Source: Nevskiales bacterium
GTDB lineage: Bacteria; Pseudomonadota; Gammaproteobacteria; Nevskiales; Nevskiaceae
Direction of reading: 5' to 3'
DNA: 64,000 nucleotides
Assembly: GCA_028698335.1 (NCBI GenBank)
Contig: JAQVDP010000007.1
Location: 1-64,000, forward strand
Shown: in pieces, positions 51,738 to 61,714 of the stretch
How the letters are laid out: the number at the start of each line of letters is the position of its first letter
Position numbering within the stretch: the stretch's first letter is position 1
Position numbers and translations under genes: made by a program
Notes under the pieces: generated by a model
Databases searched by the model: none
What the model was told of the DNA's origin: nothing
Seen by the model: only the letters and a program-made list of their open reading frames with translations

Positions 51738-51794
51738 GGCGCTTTCGCCGCCCGGCAACGGCACACAGCTTTCGAACGACGGAGGGACCGGAAC

Positions 51795-53258
51795 ATGACG
51801 ACTGGCTGCACGGTGGTTTGGATGCGCCGCGACCTACGCCTGACCGACAACCCTGCGCTGCAGGCCGCGCTGCAGCGCGGCGGCGCCATCGTACCGCTGC
51901 ATATCGACGATCCGACCGCTGCGCGGCCCGCGGGCGCGGCCAGCCGCTGGTGGCTGCATCACAGCCTGGCCGCACTGAGCGACGATCTGGCCATGAGAGG
52001 CTCGGCGCTGCTGGTCCGGCGCGGCCCGCCCCTGAGCGTCCTGCGGCAGGTCGTGACCGAATGCGCGGCGACCGCGGTGTACTGGAATCGCCTCTACGAA
52101 CCGGAGGCGGTCGAGCGGGACGGACCGATCAAGGCCGCCCTGCGGGCGGACGGCATCGAGGCCCGGAGCTTCGGTGCGGCGCTGTGGGCCGAACCCTGGA
52201 CCCTGCAAACCGGCGGCGGAAAACCGTTCAAGGTGTTTTCGCCGTTCTGGCGCACCCTGTCGCAGCAACTGCCGCAGGCACCGGTCGTGCCGGCGCCCGA
52301 TCGGGTGCCATCCCCACCGCGATGGCCCGCAGGACTCGCACTGGACGCGCTGGAGCTGCGCCCGCGGATCGCCTGGGACTCCGGACTCGCGCAGCACTGG
52401 CAGCCCGGCGAAGCCAGCGCCCTGCGGCGCCTGGAGGCCTTCGTCGACGCGGGGCTGGACGGCTACCACCACAACCGCGATCAGCCGGGCATCGACGGCG
52501 TTTCGCGCCTGTCACCGCACCTGCATTTCGGCGAAGTCGGCCCCCGTCAGGTGCTGGCCGCGGTGCGCCGACGGTATCCGACGGCCCCGCCCGAACTGGA
52601 ACCGCGCGGGTGCCGCGACGGTGAACACTTCCTGCGCGAACTCGGCTGGCGCGAATTCGCGCACCATTTGCTGTATCACTTCCCGCAGACCCCGGATCGC
52701 CCCCTGTACGCGCGCTTCGACGCCTTCCCCTGGCGCACACCCGCCGACTCCGCGGCGGATCTCGACGCCTGGCGGCACGGCCGCACCGGCATCCCGATCG
52801 TCGACGCCGGCATGCGCGAGCTGTGGCGCACCGGCTGGATGCACAACCGCGTGCGCATGATCGTGGCGTCGCTGCTGACCAAGAACCTCCTGATCCCCTG
52901 GCAGGAAGGGGCCGCATGGTTCTGGGACACACTGGTCGACGCCGACCTCGCCAACAACACTCTGGGCTGGCAATGGACCGCCGGCTGCGGCGCCGACGCC
53001 GCACCCTATTTCCGGGTCTTCAATCCGGTGCTGCAGTCCCGCAAGTTCGACCCGGACGGCAGCTACCTGCGCCGCTGGCTGCCCGAACTCGCCGATCTGC
53101 CGGATCGCGAACTCCACGAGCCGTGGCTGGGCGCAGCGGCGGCCGCGCGCGGCTACCCGGCGCCAATCGTCGATCTGCGCGCCAGCCGCCAGCGCGCACT
53201 GGCCGCATACGAGGCGGTGCGCGCCGGGGCGCCCGTGCAGGACGAGGCCAGCGACTGA
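51795..53258 (+). CDS. phrB: Deoxyribodipyrimidine photolyase (class I)
   Basis: 487 residues. The N-terminal antenna-cofactor domain begins VVWMRRDLRLTDNPALQAAL. The FAD domain has SRLSPHLHFGEVGPRQVLA, FLRELGWREFAHHLLYHFP, TGIPIVDAGMRELWRTGWMH (thymine-dimer site), and the C-terminal VDADLANNTLGWQWTAGCGAD with the Asn contacting FAD N5. It repairs UV-induced cyclobutane dimers using blue light. It is divergent from the ABC operon. Confidence 0.95.
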   Translation: MTTGCTVVWMRRDLRLTDNPALQAALQRGGAIVPLHIDDPTAARPAGAASRWWLHHSLAALSDDLAMRGSALLVRRGPPLSVLRQVVTECAATAVYWNRLYEPEAVERDGPIKAALRADGIEARSFGAALWAEPWTLQTGGGKPFKVFSPFWRTLSQQLPQAPVVPAPDRVPSPPRWPAGLALDALELRPRIAWDSGLAQHWQPGEASALRRLEAFVDAGLDGYHHNRDQPGIDGVSRLSPHLHFGEVGPRQVLAAVRRRYPTAPPELEPRGCRDGEHFLRELGWREFAHHLLYHFPQTPDRPLYARFDAFPWRTPADSAADLDAWRHGRTGIPIVDAGMRELWRTGWMHNRVRMIVASLLTKNLLIPWQEGAAWFWDTLVDADLANNTLGWQWTAGCGADAAPYFRVFNPVLQSRKFDPDGSYLRRWLPELADLPDRELHEPWLGAAAAARGYPAPIVDLRASRQRALAAYEAVRAGAPVQDEASD

Positions 53259-53320
53259 GACGGCGCGGCATCTGCCCGCCTGCGCTACCATCCCGGTCCT
53301 CACTTCGAGAACACCCCTTC

Positions 53321-54316
53321 ATGCTGCTCTCAATGCTCGCCGTCGTGGTCGGTCTGGCGCTGCTCGTCTGGTCGGCGGATCGATTCGTCCTTGGCGCCGC
53401 CGGGCTCGCACGCGCCGCCGGCCTCTCCCCGCTGATCATCGGCATGACGGTGGTCGGCTTCGGCACCTCGAGCCCGGAGCTGGCGGTATCGGCGCTGGCG
53501 TCATGGCAGGGCAACAGCGGCCTGGCGGTCGGCAACGCGGTGGGCTCGAACATCGCCAACGTCGGCCTGATCCTGGGCATCTGCGCACTGATCCAGCCGC
53601 TGTCGGTGCAGTCCGGCATTCTGCGGCGCGAGCTGCCGATGGCCACCGCCGCATCGCTGCTGCTCCTGCTGCTGGTGATCGACGGCACGCTCGGCCGCGT
53701 CGACGGTGCAATCCTGGCGGCGGGCCTGGTCGCCTTCCTCGCCTGGAGCATCCGCTCGGCACGACGCGGCGGTGACGACGCGCTTGCCACCGAGCTGGCC
53801 GGGGAGATGCCGCCACCGGTCCCGGCCGGACGCTCGATCCTGTGGATCGCGGTCGGTCTGGTGTTCCTGGTCGGCTCGTCGCAACTGCTGATCTGGGGCG
53901 CGGTCAACATCGCGCAGGCAATGGGGGTGTCCGATCTGGTGATCGGTCTGACCATCGTCGCCATCGGCACCAGCCTGCCGGAACTGGCCGCGAGCGTCGC
54001 CGGGCTGCTGAAGAAGGAGGACGACATCGCCATCGGCAACATCCTGGGATCGAATCTGTTCAACATCCTGGCGATTCTGCTGGCGCCCGCCCTGATCGAT
54101 CCGGGTCCGATCCCCGACCCGCTGCTGCTGTGGCGCGACATCCCGATCATGATCGGCCTGATGCTGATGCTGTGGGCCACGGCCTACGGCCTGCGCGGCA
54201 AGCCGCTGCGCCTGGAACGCATCGACGGCGCCCTGCTGCTGTCGGTCTACGTCGGCTACACGCTTATACTTCTGTATTCCGCCGTTTCCGAATCGCCATG
54301 GACGCCGACAAACTGA
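53321..54316 (+). CDS. yrbG: Calcium/sodium antiporter YrbG
   Basis: 331 residues with ten membrane segments and two inverted alpha-repeats: MTVVGFGTSSPELAVSALAS with NAVGSNIANVGLILG in the first, and TIVAIGTSLPELAASVAGLL with NILGSNLFNILAILL in the second. These are the ion-binding GTSxPE and GSN motifs of the Ca2+/cation exchangers. It overlaps kdsD by 19 bases, the conserved yrbG-kdsD order. Confidence 0.95.
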   Translation: MLLSMLAVVVGLALLVWSADRFVLGAAGLARAAGLSPLIIGMTVVGFGTSSPELAVSALASWQGNSGLAVGNAVGSNIANVGLILGICALIQPLSVQSGILRRELPMATAASLLLLLLVIDGTLGRVDGAILAAGLVAFLAWSIRSARRGGDDALATELAGEMPPPVPAGRSILWIAVGLVFLVGSSQLLIWGAVNIAQAMGVSDLVIGLTIVAIGTSLPELAASVAGLLKKEDDIAIGNILGSNLFNILAILLAPALIDPGPIPDPLLLWRDIPIMIGLMLMLWATAYGLRGKPLRLERIDGALLLSVYVGYTLILLYSAVSESPWTPTN

Positions 54317-55269
54317 TCGCCCTGGGCCGCCGCGCCCTGGAAATCGAGCGCGACGCGCTCGCCGCCCTGCTCGACCGCGTCGACGACCGTTTCGTCGAAG
54401 CATGCCGCACCATGCTCGCCTGTCAGGGTCGGATCGTCGTCACCGGCATGGGCAAGTCCGGTCACATCGGCGGTAAGCTCGCGGCAACGCTGGCATCGAC
54501 GGGCACCCCGGCATTCTTCGTCCATCCCGGCGAGGCCAGCCACGGCGACCTGGGCATGATCACCCGCCAGGATGTCGTCGTCGCGATCTCCTATTCGGGC
54601 GAGACCGCCGAGATCGTCACCCTGCTGCCACTGCTCAAGCGCATGCAGGCGCCCCTGATCGCGATGACCGGCAAGCCCGGATCGACGCTGGCGCAGGCGG
54701 CCGAGGTCCATATCGACGTGTCGGTCGAGGCCGAGGCCTGCCCGCTGAACCTCGCCCCGACGGCCAGCACCACCGCAACCCTGGCAATGGGTGACGCGCT
54801 GGCGGTCGCGCTGCTCGAGGCCCGCGGCTTCACCCCGGAAGATTTCGCGATGTCCCATCCCGGCGGCTCGCTGGGACGCCGGCTGCTGCTGAAGATCAGC
54901 GACGTCATGCACCAGGGCGAACGCCTGCCGACGGTCGCGCCCGACTGCATGCTGACCGAGGCACTGCTGGAAATGACCCGCAAGGGCCTGGGCATGACCG
55001 CCGTGGTCGACGACCAGCGCCACGTTCTCGGCGTGTTCACCGACGGTGACCTGCGCCGCATCCTCGACCACAACGTCGATGTCCGCAGCGCCCACATCTC
55101 AGAGGTCATGACCGCCGGCGGCAAATCGATCCGCAGCGACCAGCTTGCCGCCGAAGCCGTCGCGCTGATGGAGAAACACAAGATCACCGCGCTGCTGGTC
55201 AAGGACGCGGACGACCGCCTGATCGGCATCGTGCACATGCACGATCTGCTGCGGGCCGGTGTCGTCTGA
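54298..55269 (+). CDS. kdsD: Arabinose-5-phosphate isomerase
   Basis: 323 residues. The N-terminal SIS domain (about 35-185) contains RIVVTGMGKSGHIGGKLAA, VVVAISYSGETAEIVTLL and NLAPTASTTATLAMGDALA. Two CBS domains follow (about 205-323, ISDVMHQGERLP and ISEVMTAGGKSIR). It converts ribulose-5-phosphate to arabinose-5-phosphate for Kdo synthesis. TGATG overlap with kdsC. Confidence 0.96.
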   Translation: MDADKLIALGRRALEIERDALAALLDRVDDRFVEACRTMLACQGRIVVTGMGKSGHIGGKLAATLASTGTPAFFVHPGEASHGDLGMITRQDVVVAISYSGETAEIVTLLPLLKRMQAPLIAMTGKPGSTLAQAAEVHIDVSVEAEACPLNLAPTASTTATLAMGDALAVALLEARGFTPEDFAMSHPGGSLGRRLLLKISDVMHQGERLPTVAPDCMLTEALLEMTRKGLGMTAVVDDQRHVLGVFTDGDLRRILDHNVDVRSAHISEVMTAGGKSIRSDQLAAEAVALMEKHKITALLVKDADDRLIGIVHMHDLLRAGVV

Positions 55270-55781
55270 TGGCGCTCCTGTCCGAAGACGATCTGCTCGC
55301 CCGCGCCGCCCGCATCCGCTGCCTGTTCCTCGACATCGACGGGGTCCTGACCGACGGCAAGCTGTACATCGGACCCGCCGGCGAAGAGATCAAGACCAAT
55401 TTCGTACGCGACGGCTACGGCATCAAGCAGGCGCTCAAACACGGGCTGCACGTCGCGGTGATCAGCGGCCGACCGTCCGAATCGATGCGCGCGCGTCTGT
55501 CCTTTCTCGGCGTCCAGCACATCGCGCTCGACACCGAGGACAAGGAACCCGCCTATGAACGCATCTGCGCCGAGCTCGGCGTCAGCGACGACGAATGCGC
55601 GCACGTTGGCGACGACGTTCCCGATCTGCCGCTGCTCAGGCGCGTCAGTCTGGCGATGACGGTCGCCGATGCCCACCCCAGCGCACTGGCGGCCGCGCAC
55701 TGGGTCAGCCGCTGTACCGGCGGACACGGCGCCGTACGCGAAGCCATCGACCTGATCCTCGCCGCGAGGGGCACACACTGA
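55269..55781 (+). CDS. kdsC: Kdo-8-phosphate phosphatase
   Basis: 170 residues, HAD superfamily subclass C0: nucleophile motif CLFLDIDGVLTDGKLYI, VAVISGRPSESMRARL (motif II) and CAHVGDDVPDLPLLRRV (motif IV). There is no cap domain, so it should act as a tetramer. It releases Kdo from Kdo-8-phosphate. lptC follows after two bases. Confidence 0.96.
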   Translation: MALLSEDDLLARAARIRCLFLDIDGVLTDGKLYIGPAGEEIKTNFVRDGYGIKQALKHGLHVAVISGRPSESMRARLSFLGVQHIALDTEDKEPAYERICAELGVSDDECAHVGDDVPDLPLLRRVSLAMTVADAHPSALAAAHWVSRCTGGHGAVREAIDLILAARGTH

Positions 55782-55783
55782 CA

Positions 55784-56347
55784 ATGCCCCGCAACGCCGT
55801 CCTGTTTCCCACGCTGGCACTGCTGCTGTTCGCCGCGGTATGGCTGACCCTGCGCGGCTTCCGCGACAGCGCGTCGCTGCCGGAGATCGTCGAGATCGAA
55901 CGCCCGCGCTACCACCTCGACGGCGCCAACTGGGTGCGTTACGACGAAACCGGCACTCCGCTGTTCGAAATCCGCGCGATGAGCGTCGACTATTTCGACG
56001 ATGAATCCATGCAGATGCAGAAGGTCAGCGTGCAGCAGCTCGGCGGTGAATCCGGCGCCTGGCAGCTGACATCGACCCGCGGCGAAGTCCCGCCACAGGC
56101 CAGGCGCCTGCTGCTGGAACCCGACGTCACCGTCGTCGGCGATCCGCCCCGACAGCAGGGCCCGGTGACGATGCAGGCGCCTCAGCTCTGGGTCGACTGG
56201 GAGACCCGGCAGCTGACCACCGCGTCATCGGTTGCCGTGCAGGCGCCGGGTCGTTCGCTGACGGCCGTCGGCATGAATGCCGACTGGACCGGCCGGCGCA
56301 TTGAATTCGAGAATCAGGTCAATGTCCGACATGCCGCCCCGCGCTAG
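55784..56347 (+). CDS. lptC: LPS export protein LptC
   Basis: 187 residues with one N-terminal membrane anchor (LFPTLALLLFAAVWLTL, about 7-23) and a periplasmic beta-jellyroll. Y-H-L-D-G-A-N-W and QLTSTRGEVPPQ lie at the usual places, with WVDWETRQLTTASSV near the C-terminus. It relays LPS from LptBFG to LptA. It overlaps lptA by 26 bases. Confidence 0.92.
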   Translation: MPRNAVLFPTLALLLFAAVWLTLRGFRDSASLPEIVEIERPRYHLDGANWVRYDETGTPLFEIRAMSVDYFDDESMQMQKVSVQQLGGESGAWQLTSTRGEVPPQARRLLLEPDVTVVGDPPRQQGPVTMQAPQLWVDWETRQLTTASSVAVQAPGRSLTAVGMNADWTGRRIEFENQVNVRHAAPR

Positions 56348-56989
56348 CGCCGCCCATCCGAATGCCGCCCGGCACCCGCGCCGGCCGCATCCGCCGCGCC
56401 TGCTGCTGGCAGCTCTGCTGGCGGTGAACGCCGCATCCGTCCTGGCCCAGGACGACGCAACCGGGACGACTCCGACCGAGACCCCCTCCACGCTCGAGCA
56501 ACTGCGTCCGACCGGACCGGTCACCCTGCGGGCCGACAACGCCGAGTGGGTCGAGGGCGGCGCGATGGAGTACCGCGGCAACGTGTCACTCAGATCCGAC
56601 AACCTCAAGCTGCTGGGGTCCCGCATGACGGTCACCCAGGAGAACGACGGACAGTTCCGTGCCCGCATCGTCGGCGCGCCGGCCACACTGGACCACGCTG
56701 CCGTTGCCGGCGCCGGCGATGCCGCGTCCCAGGCCGTGTCGGCGCAGGCCGGTGAGATCGACTATGACTCGCGCAGCGGCATCATCCACCTCAGCGGCGG
56801 CGCAAAACTGACCCGCGGCAGCGACGAGGTCACCGGGCAGACGATCGACTACGCCGTCGCCGAACGCCGGATTCGCGCCAGCGGCGGCGGCGATTCGGGT
56901 CAGGTTCGCATCGTCATCCAGCCGCCGTCCGCACCGCCCGCGGAGCCCACCCCCGCGCCGGAATCCGCCGTCCAGCCGGAGCAGCGCCG

Positions 56990-56993
<4 letters not shown>
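56322..56993 (+). CDS. lptA: LPS transport periplasmic protein LptA
   Basis: 223 residues from ATG 56322 (56331 is also possible). A long Arg/Pro-rich n-region precedes the signal helix ([17 protein letters not shown]). The OstA/LptA beta-jellyroll follows: [36 protein letters not shown] and [15 protein letters not shown]. The C-terminus is Pro-rich. It forms the bridge that carries LPS across the periplasm. It overlaps lptB by four bases. Confidence 0.92.
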
Positions 56994-57721
<728 letters not shown>

Positions 57722-57770
57722 GCACGTTGCCGCGACGTTGAGCCCCGCTCTGGCGGCGGCACCGAAACCC

Positions 57771-57816
57771 GATCACCTCGTCGGCGAAGCGGTCAAGCCG
57801 TTCGCACTGCATGAAG
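57771..57816 (-). pseudogene. Duplicate of the 3' coding end of the neighbouring hydrolase
   Basis: This 46-base segment matches 57919-57964 (inside the hydrolase gene) at 44 of 46 positions. On the minus strand it encodes FMQCERLDRFADEVIGF, against FMQCERPDRFADEVIGF in the gene. The copies lie 148 bases apart, and similarity continues weakly beyond the 3' edge. The only two mismatches are adjacent and change Pro to Leu. No start or stop makes it a gene. Confidence 0.85.
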
Positions 57817-57841
57817 GACCGGCGCGAGCAGCGCGCAGGGG

Positions 57842-57890
57842 CCCCACGCAGTGGGGATGCAAGCGGCCGCGAGCGACGGCGGGCACGGCG
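57842..57890 (+). repeat. Palindromic spacer between the two hydrolase ends
   Basis: CCCCAC GCA GTGGGG (57842-57856) forms a 6-bp stem with a 3-base loop. It is followed by CGCGAGCGACGG and CGGGCACGGCG (57868-57890), a string that also occurs in the murB-ddlB spacer on the other strand. It may be a REP-like element and could act as a terminator for the hydrolase. Confidence 0.45.
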
Positions 57891-57891
57891 C

Positions 57892-58806
57892 CTACAGCGG
57901 GTGCCGGCGCAGGAATCCGATCACCTCGTCGGCGAAGCGGTCGGGCCGTTCGCACTGCATGAAGTGCCCCGCTCCTTTCATGCAGACCAGATCCAGCCCC
58001 GCGCCGTAGCAGTAGGCCTGATCCTCGAACATCTCCGGACCGATGCAGCCGTCCTCGGTGCCGTAGATGACCTTGGCCGGCACCGGCAACGGCGTACGAA
58101 TCGTCCGCCAGCTGTCCCCCTGCATCAGCGTCCGCGGCAATGCGCGGTAGTAGCCGAGCGCCGCGGCGCAGTGGTCCGGACGTCCCAGGGTCTCATGCAG
58201 GGGCACCATGTCATCGTCGGTATAGCGCCATCCGGGCGACCATTCGCGGATCAGCCAGTCGAGCCAGGCAAAGTCGTCCCGAACGATGCGTCGCTCGGGG
58301 CCCCTCCGCCACTGGAAGTAGCCGATGTACCAGGATCGTCGCAGCTGTTTGAGCGACGGGCGCAGCAGGAAACGCCGCAGATGCGGAATCGCCGCCGTGA
58401 CCACGGCGCCGATGCGCTCCGGGAACATGGTCGCGGCGAAATAGGTGGTCGCCGCACCCCAGTCATGTCCGACCAGATGCGCACGCTCGGCGCCGAGCGC
58501 CTCGATCAGCCCCGGAACGTCGCGGGCGATCGCCGGGAGCCGATAGTCGCCGTCCGGCGCCAGCCCGGTCGGATAGTAGCCCCGCATGAACGGAGCAACC
58601 GCCCGATACCCCGCCGCCGCCAGGCGCTCGAGGACCGGGACGAAGCTGTATGCGGTATCGGGAAAGCCGTGCAGGCACAGCACCAGCGGGCCGCTGCCGC
58701 GCTCCAGATAGGCGAAGTCGATGTCGCCGACCCTGACCATCGCCGGCTTGCTGTCATATCCCTGGTCCATCTTCCCCATCGATTCCGTCGCTCCTGCTGC
58801 GTCCAT
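57892..58806 (-). CDS. Alpha/beta hydrolase, epoxide-hydrolase/haloalkane-dehalogenase type
   Basis: 304 residues from ATG 58806, behind AGGTGG. The oxyanion motif LCLHGFPDTAYSF is followed by the nucleophile elbow VGHDWGAATTY with D115, not Ser, as nucleophile. That places it with epoxide hydrolases and haloalkane dehalogenases. The charge-relay His is in KGAGHFMQCERPDRF near the C-terminus. Substrate is not predictable. It is convergent with lptB and divergent from mscS. Its last codons are duplicated 148 bases downstream. Confidence 0.85.
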   Translation of the reverse strand: MDAAGATESMGKMDQGYDSKPAMVRVGDIDFAYLERGSGPLVLCLHGFPDTAYSFVPVLERLAAAGYRAVAPFMRGYYPTGLAPDGDYRLPAIARDVPGLIEALGAERAHLVGHDWGAATTYFAATMFPERIGAVVTAAIPHLRRFLLRPSLKQLRRSWYIGYFQWRRGPERRIVRDDFAWLDWLIREWSPGWRYTDDDMVPLHETLGRPDHCAAALGYYRALPRTLMQGDSWRTIRTPLPVPAKVIYGTEDGCIGPEMFEDQAYCYGAGLDLVCMKGAGHFMQCERPDRFADEVIGFLRRHPL

Positions 58807-58856
58807 GACCCCACCTGCTTCGTTATGATGACCTCTTATCAGATAAGGAGAATGCA

Positions 58857-59702
58857 ATGGACCTGACCTTCGATCGGGTTGGCGACGTCGACGCGCTGGC
58901 GGCGCTGGCGCTGCCGCTGGCCATCAAGCTGGTGTCGGCACTCGCGGTTTTCTTCATCGGCAAGTGGCTGGCGGGTCTGTTGGTCCGCCTGATGAAATCC
59001 GCGATGCATCGCGGCAAGGTCGACGACACCCTGGGCGGCTTTCTCGGCAACGTGACGTACGGCCTGGCGATCGCCGTCGTCGTCATCGCGGCACTGGGTC
59101 AGCTCGGCGTCGAGACCACGTCCGCGGCGGCGATACTCGGCGGCGCGGCGCTGGCCATCGGTCTGTCGCTGCAAGGTCAGCTGTCGTCGTTCGCCGCCGG
59201 GGTCATGATCATCCTGTTCCGCCCCTTCAAGAACGGCGACTTCGTCGAGGTCGGCGGCACGATGGGCACGGTGATGGAGATCAAGATCATCTATACGGTT
59301 CTCAAGACACCGGACAATCAGGTCGTCGTCGTCCCCAACGCCAATATCACGACGCAGACGATCACCAACTACAGCCAGATGCCGACGCGGCGGATCGATC
59401 TGACGGTCGGCATCGACTACGCCTCGGACCTGCTCGCCGCCAAGAAGATCCTCGAGCGCGTGCTCGGCGAGGAATCGCGGATCCTGGCCGACCCCGCGCC
59501 GACCGTCCAGGTCAAGGAACTGGCCGACAGCTCGGTCAATTTCGCGGTCCGGGCCTGGGTCAACAGCGGCGACTGGTGGCTGACCCGCTGCGACCTGACC
59601 GAGCGGATCAAGCTCGAACTCGACGCCGGCGGCATCGAAATCCCGTTCCCGCAGATGACCGTGCATCTGCCGTCATCGGCCAATCCATCCGCGGCGGCCT
59701 GA
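58857..59702 (+). CDS. mscS: Small-conductance mechanosensitive channel (MscS)
   Basis: 281 residues, the standard MscS size. Three membrane helices are seen (about 18-40, 60-85, 90-115), with the pore-lining TM3 Gly/Ala pattern GAALAIGLSLQGQLSSFAAG. The beta domain FRPFKNGDFVEVGGTMGTVM and the VVVPNANITTQTITNYS segment follow, then the C-terminal alpha/beta domain. It releases solutes on hypo-osmotic shock. AAGGAG lies five bases before the ATG. Confidence 0.95.
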   Translation: MDLTFDRVGDVDALAALALPLAIKLVSALAVFFIGKWLAGLLVRLMKSAMHRGKVDDTLGGFLGNVTYGLAIAVVVIAALGQLGVETTSAAAILGGAALAIGLSLQGQLSSFAAGVMIILFRPFKNGDFVEVGGTMGTVMEIKIIYTVLKTPDNQVVVVPNANITTQTITNYSQMPTRRIDLTVGIDYASDLLAAKKILERVLGEESRILADPAPTVQVKELADSSVNFAVRAWVNSGDWWLTRCDLTERIKLELDAGGIEIPFPQMTVHLPSSANPSAAA

Positions 59703-59711
59703 CCCCATCGA

Positions 59712-59751
59712 AAAAGCCCCTCCGGACATCGGGTCCGGAGGGGCTTTTTTG
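59712..59751 (+). terminator. Strong bidirectional terminator between mscS and the HiPIP gene
   Basis: AGCCCCTCCGGA, loop CATCGGG and TCCGGAGGGGCT form a 12-bp perfect stem flanked by AAAAA and TTTTTT. It serves both convergent genes. Confidence 0.93.
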
Positions 59752-59767
59752 CGTACAGCCCTTGGCG

Positions 59768-60100
59768 TCAGGCCTTCGGCGCAAACGCGCGACACCAGCC
59801 CGTGGCCGCAACCAGCTTGCCCGGGAACGCGGCGCAGGGCGCGTGCCCGTCCTTGGCCTGGGCGGCCTGATACAGGGCACAGCCATCGCAGACGCTGCCG
59901 GCCTTGTAGGCCGGTTCCTTGGCCGCATCGATCTTCGACGCATCGGCGACATAACCGAGCCCCTGGGCGGCCGGATCGGTTTCCGACAGGATCGCGGCAT
60001 CCTGGGCGCTGGCCTGACCGGCCTGCAGCAGCGGCAGCGCCGCGAAACCGGTGGCAATTCCGCGCAGAACCGCGCGACGGGACAGATGGGATTGAGTCAT
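59768..60100 (-). CDS. High-potential iron-sulfur protein (HiPIP)
   Basis: A 110-residue precursor from ATG 60100. A twin-arginine signal (SRRAVLRGIATGFAALPLL) directs folded export to the periplasm. Cluster ligands C71, C74, C89 and C103 have HiPIP spacing (CxxC...C...C), with aromatic and Gly residues around TGWC. HiPIPs carry electrons to photosynthetic reaction centres or terminal oxidases, often in Chromatiales. No partner gene is adjacent, so the electron route is unknown. Confidence 0.92.
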   Translation of the reverse strand: MTQSHLSRRAVLRGIATGFAALPLLQAGQASAQDAAILSETDPAAQGLGYVADASKIDAAKEPAYKAGSVCDGCALYQAAQAKDGHAPCAAFPGKLVAATGWCRAFAPKA

Positions 60101-60355
60101 GAGTCGACCTCGATCAAGGGGGGATTTGACGCTGCCGCACTCTAGCGGCGCGGACCTGACCGTACGCTGACACATGTCAATGATTCGTGACCGTCGATAC
60201 CGGCGGCATCGTCTGCGGTCGCGGCCCCGTTCCGGGCCCTGGTCCGGGCAGGACCCGAACCCACCCGCCGAAACGAAACCGCCCCCGGCGCCGGAAGGGG
60301 CCGGGGGCGTCGGACACAGCGCCGGTCCGTCGCGGGACAGCCCGCGGGCGAACGG
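60101..60355. other. Intergenic region between argG and the HiPIP gene
   Basis: These 255 bases hold the argG terminator (60279-60310) and, near 60110-60175, the expected promoter zone of the HiPIP gene. No consensus boxes or gene could be recognised. Confidence 0.4.
60279..60310 (-). terminator. Terminator of argG
   Basis: ACGCCCCCGGC, loop CCCTTCCG and GCCGGGGGCGG on the minus strand form a strong stem about 50 bases after the argG stop, followed by TTTCGTTT. Confidence 0.7.
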
Positions 60356-61579
60356 TCAGCTCTGGTCGCGTTTGGCCGAGGTGCGCAGCCGCAGCCCATT
60401 CAGGCGGATGAAACCCTCGGCGTCCTTCTGGTTGTAGGCGCCGCGATCATCCTCGAAGGTCGACAGGGTGGCGTCGAACAGCGAATCGGGAGAACGCCGG
60501 CCGGCGTTGTAGACATTGCCCTTGAACAGCTTGAGCCGCACTTCGCCGTTGACGCGCTGCTGGGTGTCGTCAATCAGCGCCTGCAGGGCGTGCCGCTCCG
60601 GGCTGTACCAATAGCCGTTGTAGATCAGCTTGGCGTAGCGCGGCATGATCTCGTCCTTCAGATGCGCCTGTTCGCGATCCAGGCACAGCGACTCGATCGC
60701 GCGATGCGCCTTGAGCAGCAGGGTGCCGCCCGGCGTTTCGTAGCAGCCGCGCGACTTGATGCCGACGTAACGGTTCTCGACGATATCGAGGCGGCCGATC
60801 CCGTGCTTGCCGGCGAGCTTGTTGAGTGCGTCGAGCACGCCGAACGGCGTCATCGCCTCGCCGTTGACCGATACCGCGTCGCCCTTCTCGAAACCGATGG
60901 TGATGTACTCGGCTTCGTTCGGCGCATCCTCCGGATTCACGGTCAGACGCCAGATGTCGTCCGGCGGGCACCACCACGGATCCTCGAGGCCGCCCCCCTC
61001 GTAGGAGATATGCAGGGCGTTGGCGTCCATCGAGTACGGCGATCCGCCGTCCTTCTTCTTGGCGATCGGAATCCCGTGCTGCTCGGCATAGGCCAGCAGC
61101 TTCTCGCGGGAGTTGAGGTCCCATTCGCGCCACGGGGCGATGACCTTGGCCTGCGGCCACAGCGCATAAGCGCCCAGCTCGAAGCGGACCTGATCGTTGC
61201 CCTTGCCGGTCGCGCCATGCGCAATCGCGTCGCAGCCGGTCTGGCGCGCGATCTCGACCAGGCGCTTGGAGATCAGCGGGCGGGCGATCGAGGTTCCGAG
61301 CAGATACTCACCTTCGTAAACCGCGTTGGCGCGGAACATCGGGAACACGAAATCGCGGACGAACTCCTCGCGCAGGTCGTCGATGAAGATTTCCTTGACG
61401 CCGAACTGCTGCGCCTTGGGGCGCACCGAATCGAGTTCCTCGCCCTGGCCGATATCGGCGGTGAAGGTCACGACCTCGGCCTGATAGACGTCCTGCAACC
61501 ACTTGAGGATGACGGAAGTGTCCAGGCCGCCGGAATAGGCCAGCGCGATCTTGCGGATGGAAGCGCCTTGGGTGCTCAT
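60356..61579 (-). CDS. argG: Argininosuccinate synthase
   Basis: 407 residues, compact class (type 1). The ATP pyrophosphatase loop is [39 protein letters not shown] and the substrate-binding [20 protein letters not shown] and YETPGGTLL are also present. It condenses citrulline and aspartate with ATP. argH is not adjacent and argJ lies far away at 19110. Confidence 0.97.
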   Translation of the reverse strand: MSTQGASIRKIALAYSGGLDTSVILKWLQDVYQAEVVTFTADIGQGEELDSVRPKAQQFGVKEIFIDDLREEFVRDFVFPMFRANAVYEGEYLLGTSIARPLISKRLVEIARQTGCDAIAHGATGKGNDQVRFELGAYALWPQAKVIAPWREWDLNSREKLLAYAEQHGIPIAKKKDGGSPYSMDANALHISYEGGGLEDPWWCPPDDIWRLTVNPEDAPNEAEYITIGFEKGDAVSVNGEAMTPFGVLDALNKLAGKHGIGRLDIVENRYVGIKSRGCYETPGGTLLLKAHRAIESLCLDREQAHLKDEIMPRYAKLIYNGYWYSPERHALQALIDDTQQRVNGEVRLKLFKGNVYNAGRRSPDSLFDATLSTFEDDRGAYNQKDAEGFIRLNGLRLRTSAKRDQS

Positions 61580-61621
61580 GGGAATTTCTCGCCGCGGGGG
61601 ATTGCTCAGTTTGGGGGCGCG

Positions 61622-61627
61622 ATTATA
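61622..61627 (-). promoter_or_regulatory. -10 element of argG
   Basis: TATAAT on the minus strand (within CGTATAATCG) lies 43 bases before the argG ATG. A TTGCAG lies 20 bases further upstream, a long spacer, so only the -10 is convincing. Confidence 0.45.
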
Positions 61628-61714
61628 CGGGGCGGCGCCCGGCTTGGCTGCAATGCGTAGTGCGGCGCACCGGCGATTGCGGATACCCTATGCGCTCACG
61701 CGCTTTCCCACGCC

